Of a stretch of 64,000 nt of DNA, positions 35,408-44,676 are shown in pieces (within the stretch, counting starts at the first letter, position 1; each line of letters opens with the position of its first letter). Location: contig MNRS01000017.1 in NCBI GenBank assembly GCA_001916065.1, positions 1-64,000 of the forward strand, given 5' to 3'. The DNA is from Clostridium sp. 28_17. GTDB lineage: Bacteria > Bacillota > Clostridia > TANB77 > CAG-508. The notes beneath the pieces are model-generated. The model was not told the origin of the DNA, made no database searches, and saw only the letters and a list, made by a program, of their open reading frames with translations. The translations under genes were made by a program, and so were the position numbers.

Positions 35408-36559
35408 TCAATTCCATTCCCTTTTAACGCTACTATCAACGTGTTTTATGTTTGCATTAAAAATCACTTCATCTCCTATTTTTATATCTTTTCCAGTTAT
35501 ATCAACTGTAACATGATATGTTCCAACTCTTCCCAATATAGGACAATTTTGATTGTTTATGTTTACATACATTTGTTGCTTTTTTAATGCATCTTTTATA
35601 TCTCTTACAATATATCTTATTTTGTCAACAGTTCTAAACATATCTCTTCCAGTTTGTATATTTATTCCGTCCATATATCCTGTTGGGATTATTGCAACTG
35701 TTGTGGTTCTTTTGGTTGTGTATGCATTTGAATAACCTACATTAAATCCTTTTGGTAATTCTTTTATTTCTGCTACATTTGATTTTAAATATCCTATTTT
35801 TTTTAGTCCCATTGTGTTTTTAAATGATATTCTTCCTGTAAATGCTGAACCTATTCTTACTGCATTTAAATGCATTTGTGGGAATTTTATAAATGCTGAT
35901 GTATTACATACATGCAATATTCCTGTTTCTATTTCATTCATTTTTAATGTTTCTATACAATCTATAAATCTATTAAATTGGGTTTTTGTGTATTTATCGT
36001 CATAGTATGCGTTTGAAAAATGTGTGAAAGTTCCTTCTATTTTTATATTTTGCAATGGTTTTATTGTTTTTATTATTTCTTCTCTATTACTATATATAAA
36101 TCCATATCTTCCAAACCCTGTATCTATTTTTAAATGTACTTTTATTTTTTTGTTTAGTTCTTGTCCTACTTTTTCAACTGTTTCTGCTGCTTCTTTTGAG
36201 CCTATTGTTAAAATTATATTATTTTCTACAAGTGTTTGTATGTCTTCTTTTATTGCAGTTGAAGATAACATTAATATTTTTGCGTCTGTTTCTTCAATTC
36301 CTGCTTGTCTTATTTTTAGTGCTTCTTCAATTGTTGATACTGCTAAAAAATTTATACCATTGTCTATTAAAAATTTTGAGTATTCTTCAATTCCTAAGCC
36401 ATATCCATTTGCTTTTACTACTGCTATTATTTTTACTTTTTTTCCATTGTCGTCTGGTAAATTTGTTTCTGCATATTCTTTTATTTTTTGTATGTTATAT
36501 CTTAAATCTTCTTTATTTATAACTACTGCTTTCACATTTTCCTCCGTTTTTTTAACCAA
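35408..36559 (-). CDS. alr: alanine racemase, fold type III
   Basis: 383 aa. The PLP lysine lies in VKIIAVVKANGYGLG (about 42-56). Barrel motifs HLKIDTGFGRYGF (about 142-154), GTFTHFSNA and LNAVRIGSAFTG follow; the C-terminal beta domain begins near NVGYSNAY and has AIIPTGYMDG and CPILGRVGTYHVTVD. It interconverts L- and D-alanine for peptidoglycan. The catalytic-Tyr region is slightly unusual (GRVGTYHV rather than GRVCMDQ), so a variant specificity, such as serine, is possible. It is preceded by a long inverted repeat. Confidence 0.85.
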   Translation of the reverse strand: MVKKTEENVKAVVINKEDLRYNIQKIKEYAETNLPDDNGKKVKIIAVVKANGYGLGIEEYSKFLIDNGINFLAVSTIEEALKIRQAGIEETDAKILMLSSTAIKEDIQTLVENNIILTIGSKEAAETVEKVGQELNKKIKVHLKIDTGFGRYGFIYSNREEIIKTIKPLQNIKIEGTFTHFSNAYYDDKYTKTQFNRFIDCIETLKMNEIETGILHVCNTSAFIKFPQMHLNAVRIGSAFTGRISFKNTMGLKKIGYLKSNVAEIKELPKGFNVGYSNAYTTKRTTTVAIIPTGYMDGINIQTGRDMFRTVDKIRYIVRDIKDALKKQQMYVNINNQNCPILGRVGTYHVTVDITGKDIKIGDEVIFNANIKHVDSSVKREWN

Positions 36560-36561
36560 TT

Positions 36562-36622
36562 GGGACGTTGTTCATTTGGTTGAAAAATTTTTGATTATTT
36601 TCAGCCATTAAATATACGTCCC
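36562..36622. repeat. inverted repeat between femAB-like and alr genes
   Basis: GGGACGT (36562-36568) and ACGTCCC (36616-36622) face each other across 47 bp, just upstream of alr and downstream of the FemAB gene. It could be a leader structure or the trace of a small mobile element. Confidence 0.35.
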
Positions 36623-36638
36623 TTATGGTTCTAATGGT

Positions 36639-37700
36639 CTATTTTTTTATGTTTCTTTTTATTTGTCTTAATGTTCTAAATGCCTTTTCTGAGAATTTGT
36701 ATAATCTATATTTTACTGGTTTAAATGGTATGTATATTTCGCCTATAAATTCTGTAAATTTTGCTCCAAATCCTTTTTTAAATCTGTATAATCCATATTG
36801 TGGATGATTTTCATCAACAACTCCTGATACACCTCTAAAATCATATATATCATCATGTCTTGCTATTGCCATTTTTATCATTTCCCATTGCAATAAATAA
36901 TTTGGCATTAAATTTCTGTGTTGATTACTACTTGCTCCGTATAAGTACCATGTTTTGTTTCCATAGAATATTGGTATTACACCTGATATTGGTTTTCCAT
37001 CATAATAAGCCATTAATAATTTCATATGTCCACCTGGTACCATGTTGTCATACATTTTTTCAAAATATGATAATGGTCTTGTTATAAATCCATCCCTGTT
37101 TCCTGTTTCTATCATTATTTTGTGGAAGTCTTTTAAATCTTCTCTTGTTCCTTCTTTTACTGTTACGCCTTTTCTTCCTGCTAAACGGATATTATATCTC
37201 CATTTTTGGTGGAATCCTGCCATTACTTCTTCTTCTGTTTTATCTTTTATGTCTAGTCTAAATACAAATCTTGGTTGTATTTCGTCTTTGAAGTCTTTTG
37301 CATCATCTTTTATTTTGTATCCTAAATTTGTTACTATATCTCTAAATGCTTGGTCTTCTTTTTCTATATCTGGTTCTATTCTAAGTCCAATCGCATTATA
37401 TTTTTTTGCTAATTCCTTTGCGCCGTCTGTTAGTTGTTTCATTACTGATATGTCATGTATGTCACACACTGGACCTCTTGATGCGTACATAATATTGCCA
37501 AATATTGGCATTTTTCTTATCCATACACATAGTGATCCTATTATGTTTTTGTCTTCGTCTTCTGCTAGTATTACTTCTGGTTTCCAGTTTGGTTTCTTTA
37601 CTTCTGCCCATTCTAGTGATTGTTGAAAGTTACATCTTTCGTTTCCTTCTAAAAATTTTTTGTATTGTTGTTTCGATTCTTCGTCTTCTACAAATCTCAT
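36639..37700 (-). CDS. FemAB-family peptidyltransferase (lipid II cross-bridge)
   Basis: 353 aa with two GNAT-like halves typical of FemX/FemA/FemB: CNFQQSLEWAEVKKPNWKPE (about 23-42), MYASRGPVCD (about 71-80), LRIEPDI, the linker QKWRYNIRLAGRKGVTVKEG (about 165-184), LMAYYDGKPISGVIPIFYG, YLYGASSNQHRNLMPNYLLQ and DFRGVSG...YGLYRFKKGFGAK. It adds an amino acid from charged tRNA to the lipid II side chain on the cytoplasmic membrane face. The next gene downstream is alr, also a cell-wall gene. Confidence 0.9.
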   Translation of the reverse strand: MRFVEDEESKQQYKKFLEGNERCNFQQSLEWAEVKKPNWKPEVILAEDEDKNIIGSLCVWIRKMPIFGNIMYASRGPVCDIHDISVMKQLTDGAKELAKKYNAIGLRIEPDIEKEDQAFRDIVTNLGYKIKDDAKDFKDEIQPRFVFRLDIKDKTEEEVMAGFHQKWRYNIRLAGRKGVTVKEGTREDLKDFHKIMIETGNRDGFITRPLSYFEKMYDNMVPGGHMKLLMAYYDGKPISGVIPIFYGNKTWYLYGASSNQHRNLMPNYLLQWEMIKMAIARHDDIYDFRGVSGVVDENHPQYGLYRFKKGFGAKFTEFIGEIYIPFKPVKYRLYKFSEKAFRTLRQIKRNIKK

Positions 37701-37768
37701 TCTTATTTTTTCCTCCTAATTTATTTGCAATTATTCATATTTTACACCAGACAAGGTTTTTTTACAAG

Positions 37769-38185
37769 TTATTGTTCTGTTTTTTGCAAAATTTCTTTTA
37801 ATCTATCAGTTTGTTTTGTTAAATATAAATAACCTATCAACGCTTCAAATGCTGTTGAATACATATAATCTTGGACATTAGCATTTTTAGGTAAATGATG
37901 ATTTTCTGCATTTCTTCCTCTTCTTACAATATCTTGTTCCTTTTCTGTTAAATCATCATATATCTTTTTTAATGTCTTTGCTTGTGCTTGAGCCTTAACA
38001 TGTTTTATTGCCTCTATATGTAACGCATGTGGTTTTAATTTTGTTTCATTTACTAATTTTGTTCTTATATATAATTCATATACGCAGTCTCCGACATATG
38101 CCCAAGTTAGTGGTGGCATCATATTTACTTCTTGTTCATCTTTTTTTAATTCTATATAATCGTTCAATATTTTTATTCCTTTCAT
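37769..38185 (-). CDS. mrnC: Mini-ribonuclease 3
   Basis: 138 aa. A single RNase III catalytic domain without the dsRNA-binding domain: PLTWAYVGDCVYELYIRTKL (about 25-44, containing the DAVYE-type signature as DCVYE), VKAQAQAKTL, RRGRNAENHHLPKNA (about 88-102) and STAFEALIGYLYL (about 109-121, Glu ligand). It matures 23S rRNA ends. The usual neighbour cysS is not in the window. Confidence 0.93.
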   Translation of the reverse strand: MKGIKILNDYIELKKDEQEVNMMPPLTWAYVGDCVYELYIRTKLVNETKLKPHALHIEAIKHVKAQAQAKTLKKIYDDLTEKEQDIVRRGRNAENHHLPKNANVQDYMYSTAFEALIGYLYLTKQTDRLKEILQKTEQ

Positions 38186-38260
38186 TTTTTACCGTTACAA
38201 TTTACAGTTTCTTAAATTATTATTTGCTAAGTCATTCCAATTTAGTAATTATAACTATCT

Positions 38261-39124
38261 TCAAATATCTTTTTGGTTTGATTTATTGAATTCATTATAT
38301 TGTTCATGTTCTTTTGTTTCTTGCTCAGTTATATTGCTTGAAAAATTATCTTGCTTATAATAATCCGTAAATTGCTTGTGCTTTTCTTTAGAATTACTTA
38401 CCGGCAATGCTTTTGCTTTATTTTTTAACATCGTGTTTTTAAATCTACTTATAAGATTTATCCACTTATTTTTTCTTTCCATTTTTTTTAAATATTTATC
38501 TAAATTTTTATCAATTGGTTTTAATAGTGCATCAATTTCATCATCTCTTCTAAATAAAAAATTATTATATATTTCATCAAATGATTTTTTTCCACAAAAA
38601 TTTTCTAAAAAATCTTCCATAAACTTTACATCATTATTAAGATATATTTTCATAAGAATATTAGAATCTTTAGTATATTTTATCATCATTGGTTCTAATT
38701 TTGAAAAAAGTCTGTTTCCTTGCCTATAATTTCTTGGCTTTTCTCCACTTATTTTGCACGCAATATAGTCTGTAATTCCTTCATTTATTTCATTAGAAAA
38801 TCTTAGGCTTCCATCACCTGCAATTCCATTTACTGTTCTATGTCCGTTGCTGTCAAATTTGCTAGATAGTGTATGTAAAACTTCATGAATAACTGTATGT
38901 TTTGTAGCATATGGGCCAAGATAGCTTTCTCCATTACGATTAAATCCTTCTAATTTTTCATTGTCATAATCTGATTTTCCATATGCTTTTAGCAAATCTG
39001 TAATATAATCGTATATATGAATTTTTGAAAAAGCTTTTTCCACTCTTTCTGTAGTAGTATATTTCATTAATTCTGAATTATATATTTTATATTTTGCTTC
39101 ATTTACTAAATCGTAATTCATCAT
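38261..39124 (-). CDS. putative gluzincin-type metalloprotein, 287 aa
   Basis: The segment TVIHEVLHTLSSKF (about 79-92) carries an HExxH zinc motif, and EINEGITDYIACKISGEKP about 30 residues later carries an NExxTD-like third ligand, as in gluzincin zincins. The N-terminal 70 residues are helical; the C-terminal 100 residues are basic and disordered (KKMERKNKWINL, ending NEFNKSNQKDI). No signal peptide is visible, so it appears cytoplasmic. The family is not recognised; peptidase activity is inferred from the motif only. Confidence 0.65.
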   Translation of the reverse strand: MMNYDLVNEAKYKIYNSELMKYTTTERVEKAFSKIHIYDYITDLLKAYGKSDYDNEKLEGFNRNGESYLGPYATKHTVIHEVLHTLSSKFDSNGHRTVNGIAGDGSLRFSNEINEGITDYIACKISGEKPRNYRQGNRLFSKLEPMMIKYTKDSNILMKIYLNNDVKFMEDFLENFCGKKSFDEIYNNFLFRRDDEIDALLKPIDKNLDKYLKKMERKNKWINLISRFKNTMLKNKAKALPVSNSKEKHKQFTDYYKQDNFSSNITEQETKEHEQYNEFNKSNQKDI

Positions 39125-39141
39125 TTTTCCTCTCTAATCTC

Positions 39142-40089
39142 TTAATTAACCTTTTCTATTGTTACTTTTCCTAATTTTCCGTTTTTAAACTCATCTAATA
39201 TTAATCTTGATGTCTTTTCTTCGTCTATTTTTCCTCCTGTCATCATGCATCCTCTTTTTTTGCCTATTTCTAGCATAATTTCATAAATATTAGCGTTTTC
39301 AGGTTGTTCTTTTTCTAGTGTTTGTTCTATAAATTTTTCGTCTATTTTATATCTATCACATAATTTTGTTCTATAATTTTCTAATAAAAATTTCGTTAAT
39401 TGATATGCTATTTCTATCTTATCTAATATTTCTTCTTTTATTGAACCTGTAAAACATAAGTGTAATGCCACTTCTTCACTTTCAAATTTTGGCCATAAAA
39501 CTCCTGGTGTATCCAGTAGTTCTATTTTTTCGTTTATTCTAATCCATTGCTTTTGTTTTGTAACTCCTGGTTTGTTTCCAACTCCTGCTGTTGTTCTTTT
39601 TGATATTCTATTTATAAATGATGATTTACCAACATTTGGTATTCCTAATATCATTGCTCTTATTTTTCTTCCTGTTCTTCCTTTTTCTGCATGAGCATCT
39701 AAATCTATTTGCATTATTTTTTCTATTTGTCTAATACATTCGTCTATCCCTCTTCCTGAGTTTGAGTCTACCAATACTGTTGGTATGTTTTTCTTTTTGA
39801 AATGTTCAACCCATAATTTGTTTTGTCTGTCATCTGATAAATCGCATTTATTTAGTACTATTATTTTCTTTTTATTTTTTGTTATTTCTGCAATATTTGG
39901 ATTTTGACTTGATATTGGTATACGTGCATCTAATAGTTCTATTACTATATCTATTAATTTTAAGTCTTGTATTATTTGTTTTTTTGTTTTTTCCATGTGC
40001 CCTGGATACCAATTTAGACGGACCTTACTTTTATCATTATCATTATTTTTCTTTTCTGCTCTAATTTTTCTTTTTTGGTACATATCCAT
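39142..40089 (-). CDS. rbgA: ribosome biogenesis GTPase RbgA/YlqF
   Basis: 315 aa, circularly permuted GTPase: an early NWYPGHMEKTKKQI (about 26-39), G4 VLNKCDLSD, G5 region TVLVDSNSGRG, G1 GIPNVGKSSFINR (about 150-162) and G3 DTPGVLWPKFES (about 194-205). It acts in late assembly of the 50S subunit. A short basic extension (MDMYQKRKIRAEKK) precedes the usual start, but the ATG used has an AAGGAAGTG site. Confidence 0.93.
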   Translation of the reverse strand: MDMYQKRKIRAEKKNNDNDKSKVRLNWYPGHMEKTKKQIIQDLKLIDIVIELLDARIPISSQNPNIAEITKNKKKIIVLNKCDLSDDRQNKLWVEHFKKKNIPTVLVDSNSGRGIDECIRQIEKIMQIDLDAHAEKGRTGRKIRAMILGIPNVGKSSFINRISKRTTAGVGNKPGVTKQKQWIRINEKIELLDTPGVLWPKFESEEVALHLCFTGSIKEEILDKIEIAYQLTKFLLENYRTKLCDRYKIDEKFIEQTLEKEQPENANIYEIMLEIGKKRGCMMTGGKIDEEKTSRLILDEFKNGKLGKVTIEKVN

Positions 40090-40159
40090 TTAAATCACTT
40101 CCTTTTTGTAATTTGTATCCCCTATTTTATGGTATATTATTTACTTATATCTCTTGTAT

Positions 40160-41281
40160 TTAAAATCCATAATATTTTTTCACATTGTCATATGATAGCT
40201 TTTCAAAAAACATTTTTCCAGTAATAGTTGGTTTTAGTTGTCGTACACTATCTATGTTAAATGAAATTAATCCGTCTTTTTCATAGCAATCCCTAATATA
40301 TACAAAAAATAAAGGATTTATTTTATATCCAGAAATTCTGCCATTTCCGCCTCTTTCTTTTCTTGATTGTAGTTTTTCTTTTTTTATACATACGGTGTTT
40401 TCTTCTATTGATGCACCCATATTTTCCAAAAATCTCTTTAGTGCTTTTGGAGTCCACACTTTATAATGATTTCTTCCGGCTGGGCGTATTTCACCTTCTA
40501 AATTTGCCCATATTGATATTTGATTTACAGGCATCATAACTAAATTACCATAACAATCTTCTGTGCATAAAACATCTGCATATTTTTTTCTATAATTATT
40601 TGTTACTGCTAAATTAACACTTTCTTCAGAAAATTCATTAATATTATGTCCCATTGATTCAAAGAAATTTAAATTTTTTTGTTCTAACAGCATATCTTTA
40701 AATTGTGGATATCTTTCAATAAAGTTATCAGTTATTTTTATTTTTCCATCTTCTCCATATTTTGGTAGATCAGGTTCACTTGCTTTTGCACCTTGCTCTT
40801 TAAATTCTATTGTATAAATATTTAAATCCATTACTGTTATTAAGGCACTATCAATACCATTGCATCCACCTGCTTGAATCAGCATACGGCTCTTATCACT
40901 GTTATAGTAGACATATCTTGGAACTAATGAATATGATTTTAGTAATGCTTTTATATTTTTATTTATCATATCATTGTTGTTGTTTAAACAAATGTGGAAC
41001 TGGTTTAACTCAAACATATTCGCTAATGTTTGAGCATAAACACATTCACTAAATACTGCTGGTTGAATATTTTTTCCAGTTTCGTAGCTTTTTGCTATTT
41101 GATTTGCTAAAGCAGGACATTTTTTCTCTATTTGTAGTAAATCCATCAAATTTCTTCGTGCAATTGCTTTTTTCCACAAATTGTTTCTTGTTCTTTTATC
41201 ATAAATTACTTCTTGCTTTTTTATTGTATAAAATTCTTTCATTATTTCTGATTGCAATTTTGTTAATGGTATTTCACTCAT
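40160..41281 (-). CDS. probable type II restriction endonuclease, 373 aa
   Basis: A cytoplasmic protein with no close family recognised. GIDSALITVMDLNIYTIEFK (about 142-161) has a D-(x)n-ExK arrangement, with EFK as the catalytic pair of a PD-(D/E)xK nuclease. Directly upstream on the same strand is an adenine-N6 methyltransferase gene, 56 bp away, with an inverted repeat between them. The gene order and motif suggest a restriction enzyme. The helical N-terminus (RTRNNLWKKAIARRNLMDLL) may bind DNA. Specificity unknown. Confidence 0.6.
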   Translation of the reverse strand: MSEIPLTKLQSEIMKEFYTIKKQEVIYDKRTRNNLWKKAIARRNLMDLLQIEKKCPALANQIAKSYETGKNIQPAVFSECVYAQTLANMFELNQFHICLNNNNDMINKNIKALLKSYSLVPRYVYYNSDKSRMLIQAGGCNGIDSALITVMDLNIYTIEFKEQGAKASEPDLPKYGEDGKIKITDNFIERYPQFKDMLLEQKNLNFFESMGHNINEFSEESVNLAVTNNYRKKYADVLCTEDCYGNLVMMPVNQISIWANLEGEIRPAGRNHYKVWTPKALKRFLENMGASIEENTVCIKKEKLQSRKERGGNGRISGYKINPLFFVYIRDCYEKDGLISFNIDSVRQLKPTITGKMFFEKLSYDNVKKYYGF

Positions 41282-41295
41282 ATTTTGTCTTATAA

Positions 41296-41324
41296 TTAAT
41301 CAATTATTTTAATTAGTTGATTAA
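41296..41324. repeat. inverted repeat between M and R genes
   Basis: TTAATCAA (41296-41303) and TTGATTAA (41317-41324) lie in the 56-bp gap between the methyltransferase stop and the endonuclease start. It could be an operator delaying endonuclease expression; no separate C-protein gene is visible. Confidence 0.4.
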
Positions 41325-41337
41325 CCCCTTTCTTTTA

Positions 41338-42891
41338 TTATTTTTTATTGTTCTTTATATTAAAAAAATTATTTGAATGAATATTGTCAAAAACCTCAGC
41401 GTTTTCCTTAATTTTTAAAATATTTAATATCATGTTATTAATTTTATTTTTGTATTCTTCTGGAAATTTTATGTTTTCTTGTTTTTCTCCTGCATTTAAT
41501 TTGAATTTTTTGTATTGACTTTCTTTGTTAATCATATCTATCGCGATGTTTTTGAATTTTTCTTTTTCCTTGCTATCTAAAAGATTTAATGGTATTGGCA
41601 TTTTTTCCAGTAATCCTTTGGGATATGTTATCCCTCCATCATAAATTCTCCACCACCAATATGCAAAACTTGAATTTATTACGCAATATACAAAATAAAA
41701 TGCATCCTCTTCTTCAAAATTTAATGTAATTGATCCTTTTCTAGCTAATTTTTTTGAGGAAGCCGTTGTATTGTATCTGCATGTATTTGGCATATTAATT
41801 AAAAATTTATTTGCATCTTTAGTTACTAAATCTTTTATAGTATATTGAGAATTATTAATCCAACTTTTATATATTTGGCTTAATCTTTTATCTATTTTTT
41901 TAAATTCTTTATTTTTTTCATCAATAATTTGATATTCATTTGGAAGTACTTTTTCTAAAACTTTGCATTTTAGCAATTTATTTCTTTCTTCGTTTTTGAA
42001 TCTGATCATTGGAGTAATTTTAAATCCTTTTTTATCATCTGATTTTTTTAATAAAGTTATTGCTGCTCTAACCGAATTTGCTGTATTAGTATTAAAAATT
42101 CCATGTTTTCTACCACAAAAGATATTTCCAGGTACATTGTCAAAATTAACTATAAATCCATTTCCATATTTGCACATATTTTGTCTTAATGAATAAAATT
42201 TGTTCCCTGAAATAAAACTATATGGTGTTATTATAACTGTTGATTCACTTTGTTTAAAAATTTTGTCCATAAAGGCTGAATAATATTCATGTGAATCCTC
42301 TATAACTTCTGTTTCATCCCATTCTTTTTTTATCTCTTTGAAATTTGCGTACGGAGGATTTGCTATTGTTTTGCAATTATTTGGAAGTACTATATTTTTA
42401 TTTAAAAAATCGCCACGTATATCATGTATTTTGTTTTTTAAGTCATTTCCATATTTTTTTATTATTATGGTTTTGCATATTTTTAGTGCTATTTTATCTG
42501 AGTCATATAAATATACTCTTCCAGCCTTTAATAATTCTTTGGCTTGTTTTTCTCCTATATATTCTAGATATGTTAGTATAAGTTTACCTGTGCCACATGC
42601 AACATCACATATATTTTCGCCTTCACATTTTGAAAGCCATTCACTCATTATAAGTGCTACATCATCTGGCGTATAATATTGTCCACTTTTTTTCTTTTTT
42701 ATTTTATCTTCTATTGCTAGACCAATTTCATATAGTTCACCAAAGTTTTTTGTATCTAAGAATTCATTTTCCTCTTTTTTCAAAACATATTCACAAATTT
42801 CGTTCCATGTCTTTTCTAAACCTATTTCTTTTATATCTTCAATATATTGATTTAAATTGTATTCGCTGTATTTTTGTATATTTTTATTCAT
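41338..42891 (-). CDS. DNA adenine-N6 methyltransferase (gamma class)
   Basis: 517 aa. QYYTPDDVALIMSEWLSK (about 72-89) is the N6_Mtase/HsdM-like lead-in; motif I is ICDVACGTGKLIL (about 94-106) and motif IV TIANPPYANFKEI (about 175-187, NPPY). The C-terminal half has a target-recognition-like region ending INSSFAYWWWRIYDGG then KMPIPL. It methylates adenine in a specific site and would protect from the endonuclease downstream. The sequence is richer in Lys, Asn and Ile than the housekeeping genes beside it, which suits recent acquisition. Confidence 0.88.
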   Translation of the reverse strand: MNKNIQKYSEYNLNQYIEDIKEIGLEKTWNEICEYVLKKEENEFLDTKNFGELYEIGLAIEDKIKKKKSGQYYTPDDVALIMSEWLSKCEGENICDVACGTGKLILTYLEYIGEKQAKELLKAGRVYLYDSDKIALKICKTIIIKKYGNDLKNKIHDIRGDFLNKNIVLPNNCKTIANPPYANFKEIKKEWDETEVIEDSHEYYSAFMDKIFKQSESTVIITPYSFISGNKFYSLRQNMCKYGNGFIVNFDNVPGNIFCGRKHGIFNTNTANSVRAAITLLKKSDDKKGFKITPMIRFKNEERNKLLKCKVLEKVLPNEYQIIDEKNKEFKKIDKRLSQIYKSWINNSQYTIKDLVTKDANKFLINMPNTCRYNTTASSKKLARKGSITLNFEEEDAFYFVYCVINSSFAYWWWRIYDGGITYPKGLLEKMPIPLNLLDSKEKEKFKNIAIDMINKESQYKKFKLNAGEKQENIKFPEEYKNKINNMILNILKIKENAEVFDNIHSNNFFNIKNNKK

Positions 42892-42970
42892 TTTTTATCC
42901 TTTCGTGCATACCTCTAAACTTTGACAAATTTATAAACAAATCTGAAAATTTTATATTTTTGTTTTGTTC

Positions 42971-43447
42971 TTACAAAGTTCTATAATTATTTTTGTCTGC
43001 CCTATCATCTAATTTTCTATCAAATTCTTCGTTTTTGTAGAACCAATCTGTTTTCTTATCTGTTGGATTTTCTTTTCTATTTTTATCTAAAAGTAAGTCT
43101 ATTAAAACTGCTAAAGGTAATATTATTCCTATCATAGAAAACATTAAATCTGTACTTTGTGCAACTGTTAATGCATCATGTGACATTATACTTAATTTAT
43201 TAGTTACATCATTTCCAAAATATAATGCATGTATTGTAAGATATAAAAGGCTTCCTAACAATTTTCTTTTTACTATTAATACCAAGCATAATAAAGTTGC
43301 AAATAATATTGCAATTTCAAATCCTTCATTTATTGGTGTCATTCCTAAAAAGTCTTTTCCCATTTGTGACGCTATGGTTATTATAATTCTTATAATCCAG
43401 AATACTATCATAAACATTACTAATAAATATGTTGAAAATTTTTTCAT
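42971..43447 (-). CDS. hypothetical membrane protein, 158 aa
   Basis: Four hydrophobic segments (about 5-27, 42-62, 66-78 and 95-115) are followed by a charged cytoplasmic tail (LLDKNRKENPTDKKTDWFYK...). The third is weak. A good ribosome site (GGGAGAG) precedes the ATG. No family is recognised. It sits between the RM pair and the DUF1292 gene with no coupling. Confidence 0.6.
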   Translation of the reverse strand: MKKFSTYLLVMFMIVFWIIRIIITIASQMGKDFLGMTPINEGFEIAILFATLLCLVLIVKRKLLGSLLYLTIHALYFGNDVTNKLSIMSHDALTVAQSTDLMFSMIGIILPLAVLIDLLLDKNRKENPTDKKTDWFYKNEEFDRKLDDRADKNNYRTL

Positions 43448-43523
43448 AATTTTTCTCTCCCTTTTTATTTACTTTTTTGAATAAATCTAAAACTTTCATA
43501 TGCAACGTAATTTTATATATTAG

Positions 43524-43568
43524 GAATGTTATCATACTATGACAACTTTCCTAGAAGATAAAAAAGAG
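43524..43568 (+). repeat. interspersed palindromic element, copy 2
   Basis: A palindrome with arms near GTTATCATA and TATGACAAC is followed by CTTTCCTAGAAGATAAAAAAGAG, matching copies 1 and 3. One arm carries mismatches. It lies directly after the terminator of the DUF1292 gene (minus strand). Confidence 0.7.
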
Positions 43569-43582
43569 CGGAGTATCCGCCC
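43566..43582 (-). terminator. intrinsic terminator of DUF1292 gene
   Basis: On the minus strand GGCGGA-TAC-TCCGCTC is followed by TTTTTT. It is 12 bp beyond the stop of the DUF1292 gene and ends the ireB-ruvX-DUF1292 unit. Confidence 0.8.
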
Positions 43583-43593
43583 TATTCTTAAAA

Positions 43594-43902
43594 TTAATCT
43601 ACAAAATCAAAATCATCTTTAAATTTTTCTTTGAATATTTCAAATACTTTGTTTAATGTTTCTTCGTCTTCTACACTTACATATGATTCTTCTTCTGAAT
43701 CTTCGTCATCATTGTCTTCTACTTTTAGTATTACTACTTCTCCTTCGTCTTCCTCTCCATCTTCTGTTATAGGTAATAATACAACGTATTCTTCATCATC
43801 TAAATCAATTAAATCTAGGAATTCAAATTTTACCTCGTTTCCATCTTCATCATTTAATATTACTATATTATCTAATTCGTCTCCTTCGTAATTTTCGTTC
43901 AT
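43594..43902 (-). CDS. DUF1292 domain protein (YrzB-like)
   Basis: 102 aa, very acidic. The domain DNIVILNDEDGNEVKFEFLD (about 11-30) and EEYVVLLPITEDGEEDEGEV followed by VILKVE is the standard DUF1292 form. The Asp/Glu-rich insertion (DNDDEDSEEESYVSVEDEE) is longer than in B. subtilis YrzB. Gene order ireB-ruvX-yrzB is conserved in Firmicutes, which supports the call; function unknown. Confidence 0.9.
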   Translation of the reverse strand: MNENYEGDELDNIVILNDEDGNEVKFEFLDLIDLDDEEYVVLLPITEDGEEDEGEVVILKVEDNDDEDSEEESYVSVEDEETLNKVFEIFKEKFKDDFDFVD

Positions 43903-43970
43903 AATTTAATTCTCCTTTCAAATTTATTATCAATATAATATCGTATTTTATGAATTTTTGCAACTGTTTT

Positions 43971-44387
43971 TTAATTTTTTTTATTTATATATGTTTCTAA
44001 AATATATACTGCAGATATAGTATCTACAATATCTCTTTTTTTATTCTTATTGACTTCTAAAAAATTCATTGTTTTATGTGCTGCTACAGTTGTTAGGCGT
44101 TCATCTATAGTTTCTATTTTCATTTTGTTGTATTTGCATTTAAGTTTATGTATAAATTGTTCTGTTCTTTCTGCTCTAACTGTTTTTTCACCTTTCAAAT
44201 TATATGGCATTCCTACAACCAATGTGTCAACTTCATATTTTTCTAATATTTCGTCTAATCTTCTTAAAACTATTTTATCTGAATTATTTCTTTGTATTGT
44301 TTCTAAACCTTGTGCTGTTATATTTAGCGGATCTGTTATTGCTATTCCAACACGTGCATCTCCATAGTCTATTCCTAATTTTCTCAT
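43971..44387 (-). CDS. ruvX: YqgF/RuvX family Holliday-junction resolvase-like protein
   Basis: 138 aa. RNase H fold: [20 protein letters not shown] (about 1-20, first Asp), LVVGMPYNLKGEKT (about 56-69), TIDERLTT (about 93-100, Glu and Arg) and KKRDIVDTISAVYIL (about 118-132, last Asp). It is implicated in 16S rRNA 5'-end maturation. Its start overlaps the ireB stop by one base. Confidence 0.95.
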   Translation of the reverse strand: MRKLGIDYGDARVGIAITDPLNITAQGLETIQRNNSDKIVLRRLDEILEKYEVDTLVVGMPYNLKGEKTVRAERTEQFIHKLKCKYNKMKIETIDERLTTVAAHKTMNFLEVNKNKKRDIVDTISAVYILETYINKKN

Positions 44388-44650
44388 TATTCATCCTCTA
44401 ATCCTAAGCCAATATAACTTTTTACCATTTTTTCTAGTAATTCGTCTCTTTCTATTGTTCTAATTTTATTTCTTGCATCATTATAACTTGTTATATATGT
44501 TGGATCTCCTGATAAAATATATCCAACTATTTGGTTTATTGGGTTATACCCTTTTTCTGTTAATGCTGCATATACATCTTTTAATATTTCTTTTGCCTTT
44601 GTGTTTTCTTCTCTTTCAACTTGAAAGCTCATTGTTTTATCAAAATCCAT
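44387..44650 (-). CDS. IreB family regulatory phosphoprotein (DUF965)
   Basis: 87 aa from the ATG at 44650 ([20 protein letters not shown]), which has an AAGGAGC site; an earlier ATG at 44668 lacks one. [20 protein letters not shown] (about 35-54) and [20 protein letters not shown] are the family core. The Thr in DKTMSF matches the phosphorylated Thr of E. faecalis IreB, a target of the IreK kinase that controls cephalosporin resistance. The kinase is not in this window. Confidence 0.95.
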   Translation of the reverse strand: MDFDKTMSFQVEREENTKAKEILKDVYAALTEKGYNPINQIVGYILSGDPTYITSYNDARNKIRTIERDELLEKMVKSYIGLGLEDE

Positions 44651-44676
44651 TGCTATTGCTCCTTTCATTTAACTAT

